Of a stretch of 64,000 bases of DNA, positions 63,862 to 64,000 are shown in pieces. Both the position numbers and the translations under genes were made by a program. The notes beneath the pieces were generated by a model, which was not told the origin of the DNA, made no database searches, and saw only the letters and a program-made list of their open reading frames with translations. This stretch comes from Enterococcus rivorum (GTDB lineage Bacteria > Bacillota > Bacilli > Lactobacillales > Enterococcaceae), in NCBI RefSeq assembly GCF_001742285.1, contig NZ_MIEK01000056.1, positions 80,258 to 144,257 on the forward strand, given 5' to 3'. Position 1 is the stretch's first letter, and every line of letters begins with the position of its first letter.

Positions 63862-64000
63862 TACAAAAAGCAGATATAGTGATAAATCTAAAACTTTTAG
63901 AAATTTGATTTGTCAAATTAAGCTGGACAAATGCTTATCATTTACGTAACTCAAAAATACCTCTAATGGTGTCTGATACTTTAATGATTTTCTTGGTATA

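Overview
The window is a low-GC Gram-positive chromosome segment, most likely from a lactic acid bacterium of the order Lactobacillales, in the Carnobacterium/Enterococcus/Vagococcus neighbourhood. The evidence is AT-rich DNA with AGGAGG-type ribosome binding sites, an eight-gene F-type ATPase operon without atpI placed beside murA, a CIRCE-controlled groESL, MurT/GatD lipid II amidation, LicT-type RAT antiterminators, an Mga/AtxA-like PRD regulator and a DUF1827 protein. Assignment to Carnobacterium is my inference from gene content, not a database result. No rRNA, tRNA, CRISPR array, insertion sequence or prophage was found.

Layout. 1-5.5 kb: end of a YheO-like regulator, murT-gatD, manA, a beta-lactamase-fold serine hydrolase and a two-domain VOC protein. 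5.8-10.1 kb: a TetR-controlled heterodimeric ABC exporter of the LmrCD/BmrCD type with two tandem operator-like dyads. 10.2-15.6 kb: a guanylate-kinase-like enzyme, then a beta-glucoside operon licT-bglP-bglA with two RAT/terminator leaders. 16-18.7 kb: a rhodanese-like protein lacking the catalytic Cys, an azoreductase, an AI-2E-family permease and an orphan sorbitol-type EIIA. 18.9-27.8 kb: the small EpuA-like protein, murA, a DUF1146 protein and atpBEFHAGDC (minus strand). 28-32 kb: secG, carboxylesterase, rnr, smpB. 32-38.9 kb: two P-type ATPases, one with a Fur-like box and a mono-cluster ferredoxin/GNAT pair behind it, the other divergent from an Mga/AtxA-like regulator. 39-44 kb: a sortase-like surface enzyme, a GyrI-like protein, nadE, pncB and a GtrA-like protein. 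44-49.3 kb: a LuxR-type two-component system divergent from a three-gene ABC exporter. 49.7-51.3 kb: a MerR/TipAS regulator with a MerR-type promoter about 730 bp upstream and a strongly self-complementary leader. 51.4-58.2 kb: HAD phosphatase, TraX-like protein, DUF5067 lipoprotein, groESL, ydiK/ydiL-like membrane proteins and rex. 58.2-60.5 kb: an ABC-F ATPase with a structured leader. 60.5-63.9 kb: a small membrane protein and a second GH1 phospho-beta-glucosidase with a stand-alone EIIC.

Most of the window is core housekeeping: cell wall, ATP synthesis, RNA decay and trans-translation, chaperones, NAD salvage and redox sensing. The accessory layer is sugar uptake, drug and metal efflux, and surface modification. 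The signals least explained by known families are the structured region at 49.8-50.43 kb in front of the TipAS regulator, the ABC-F leader at 58.38-58.57 kb, the hairpin between atpE and atpF, and the GC-richer repeat-like block downstream of nadE.
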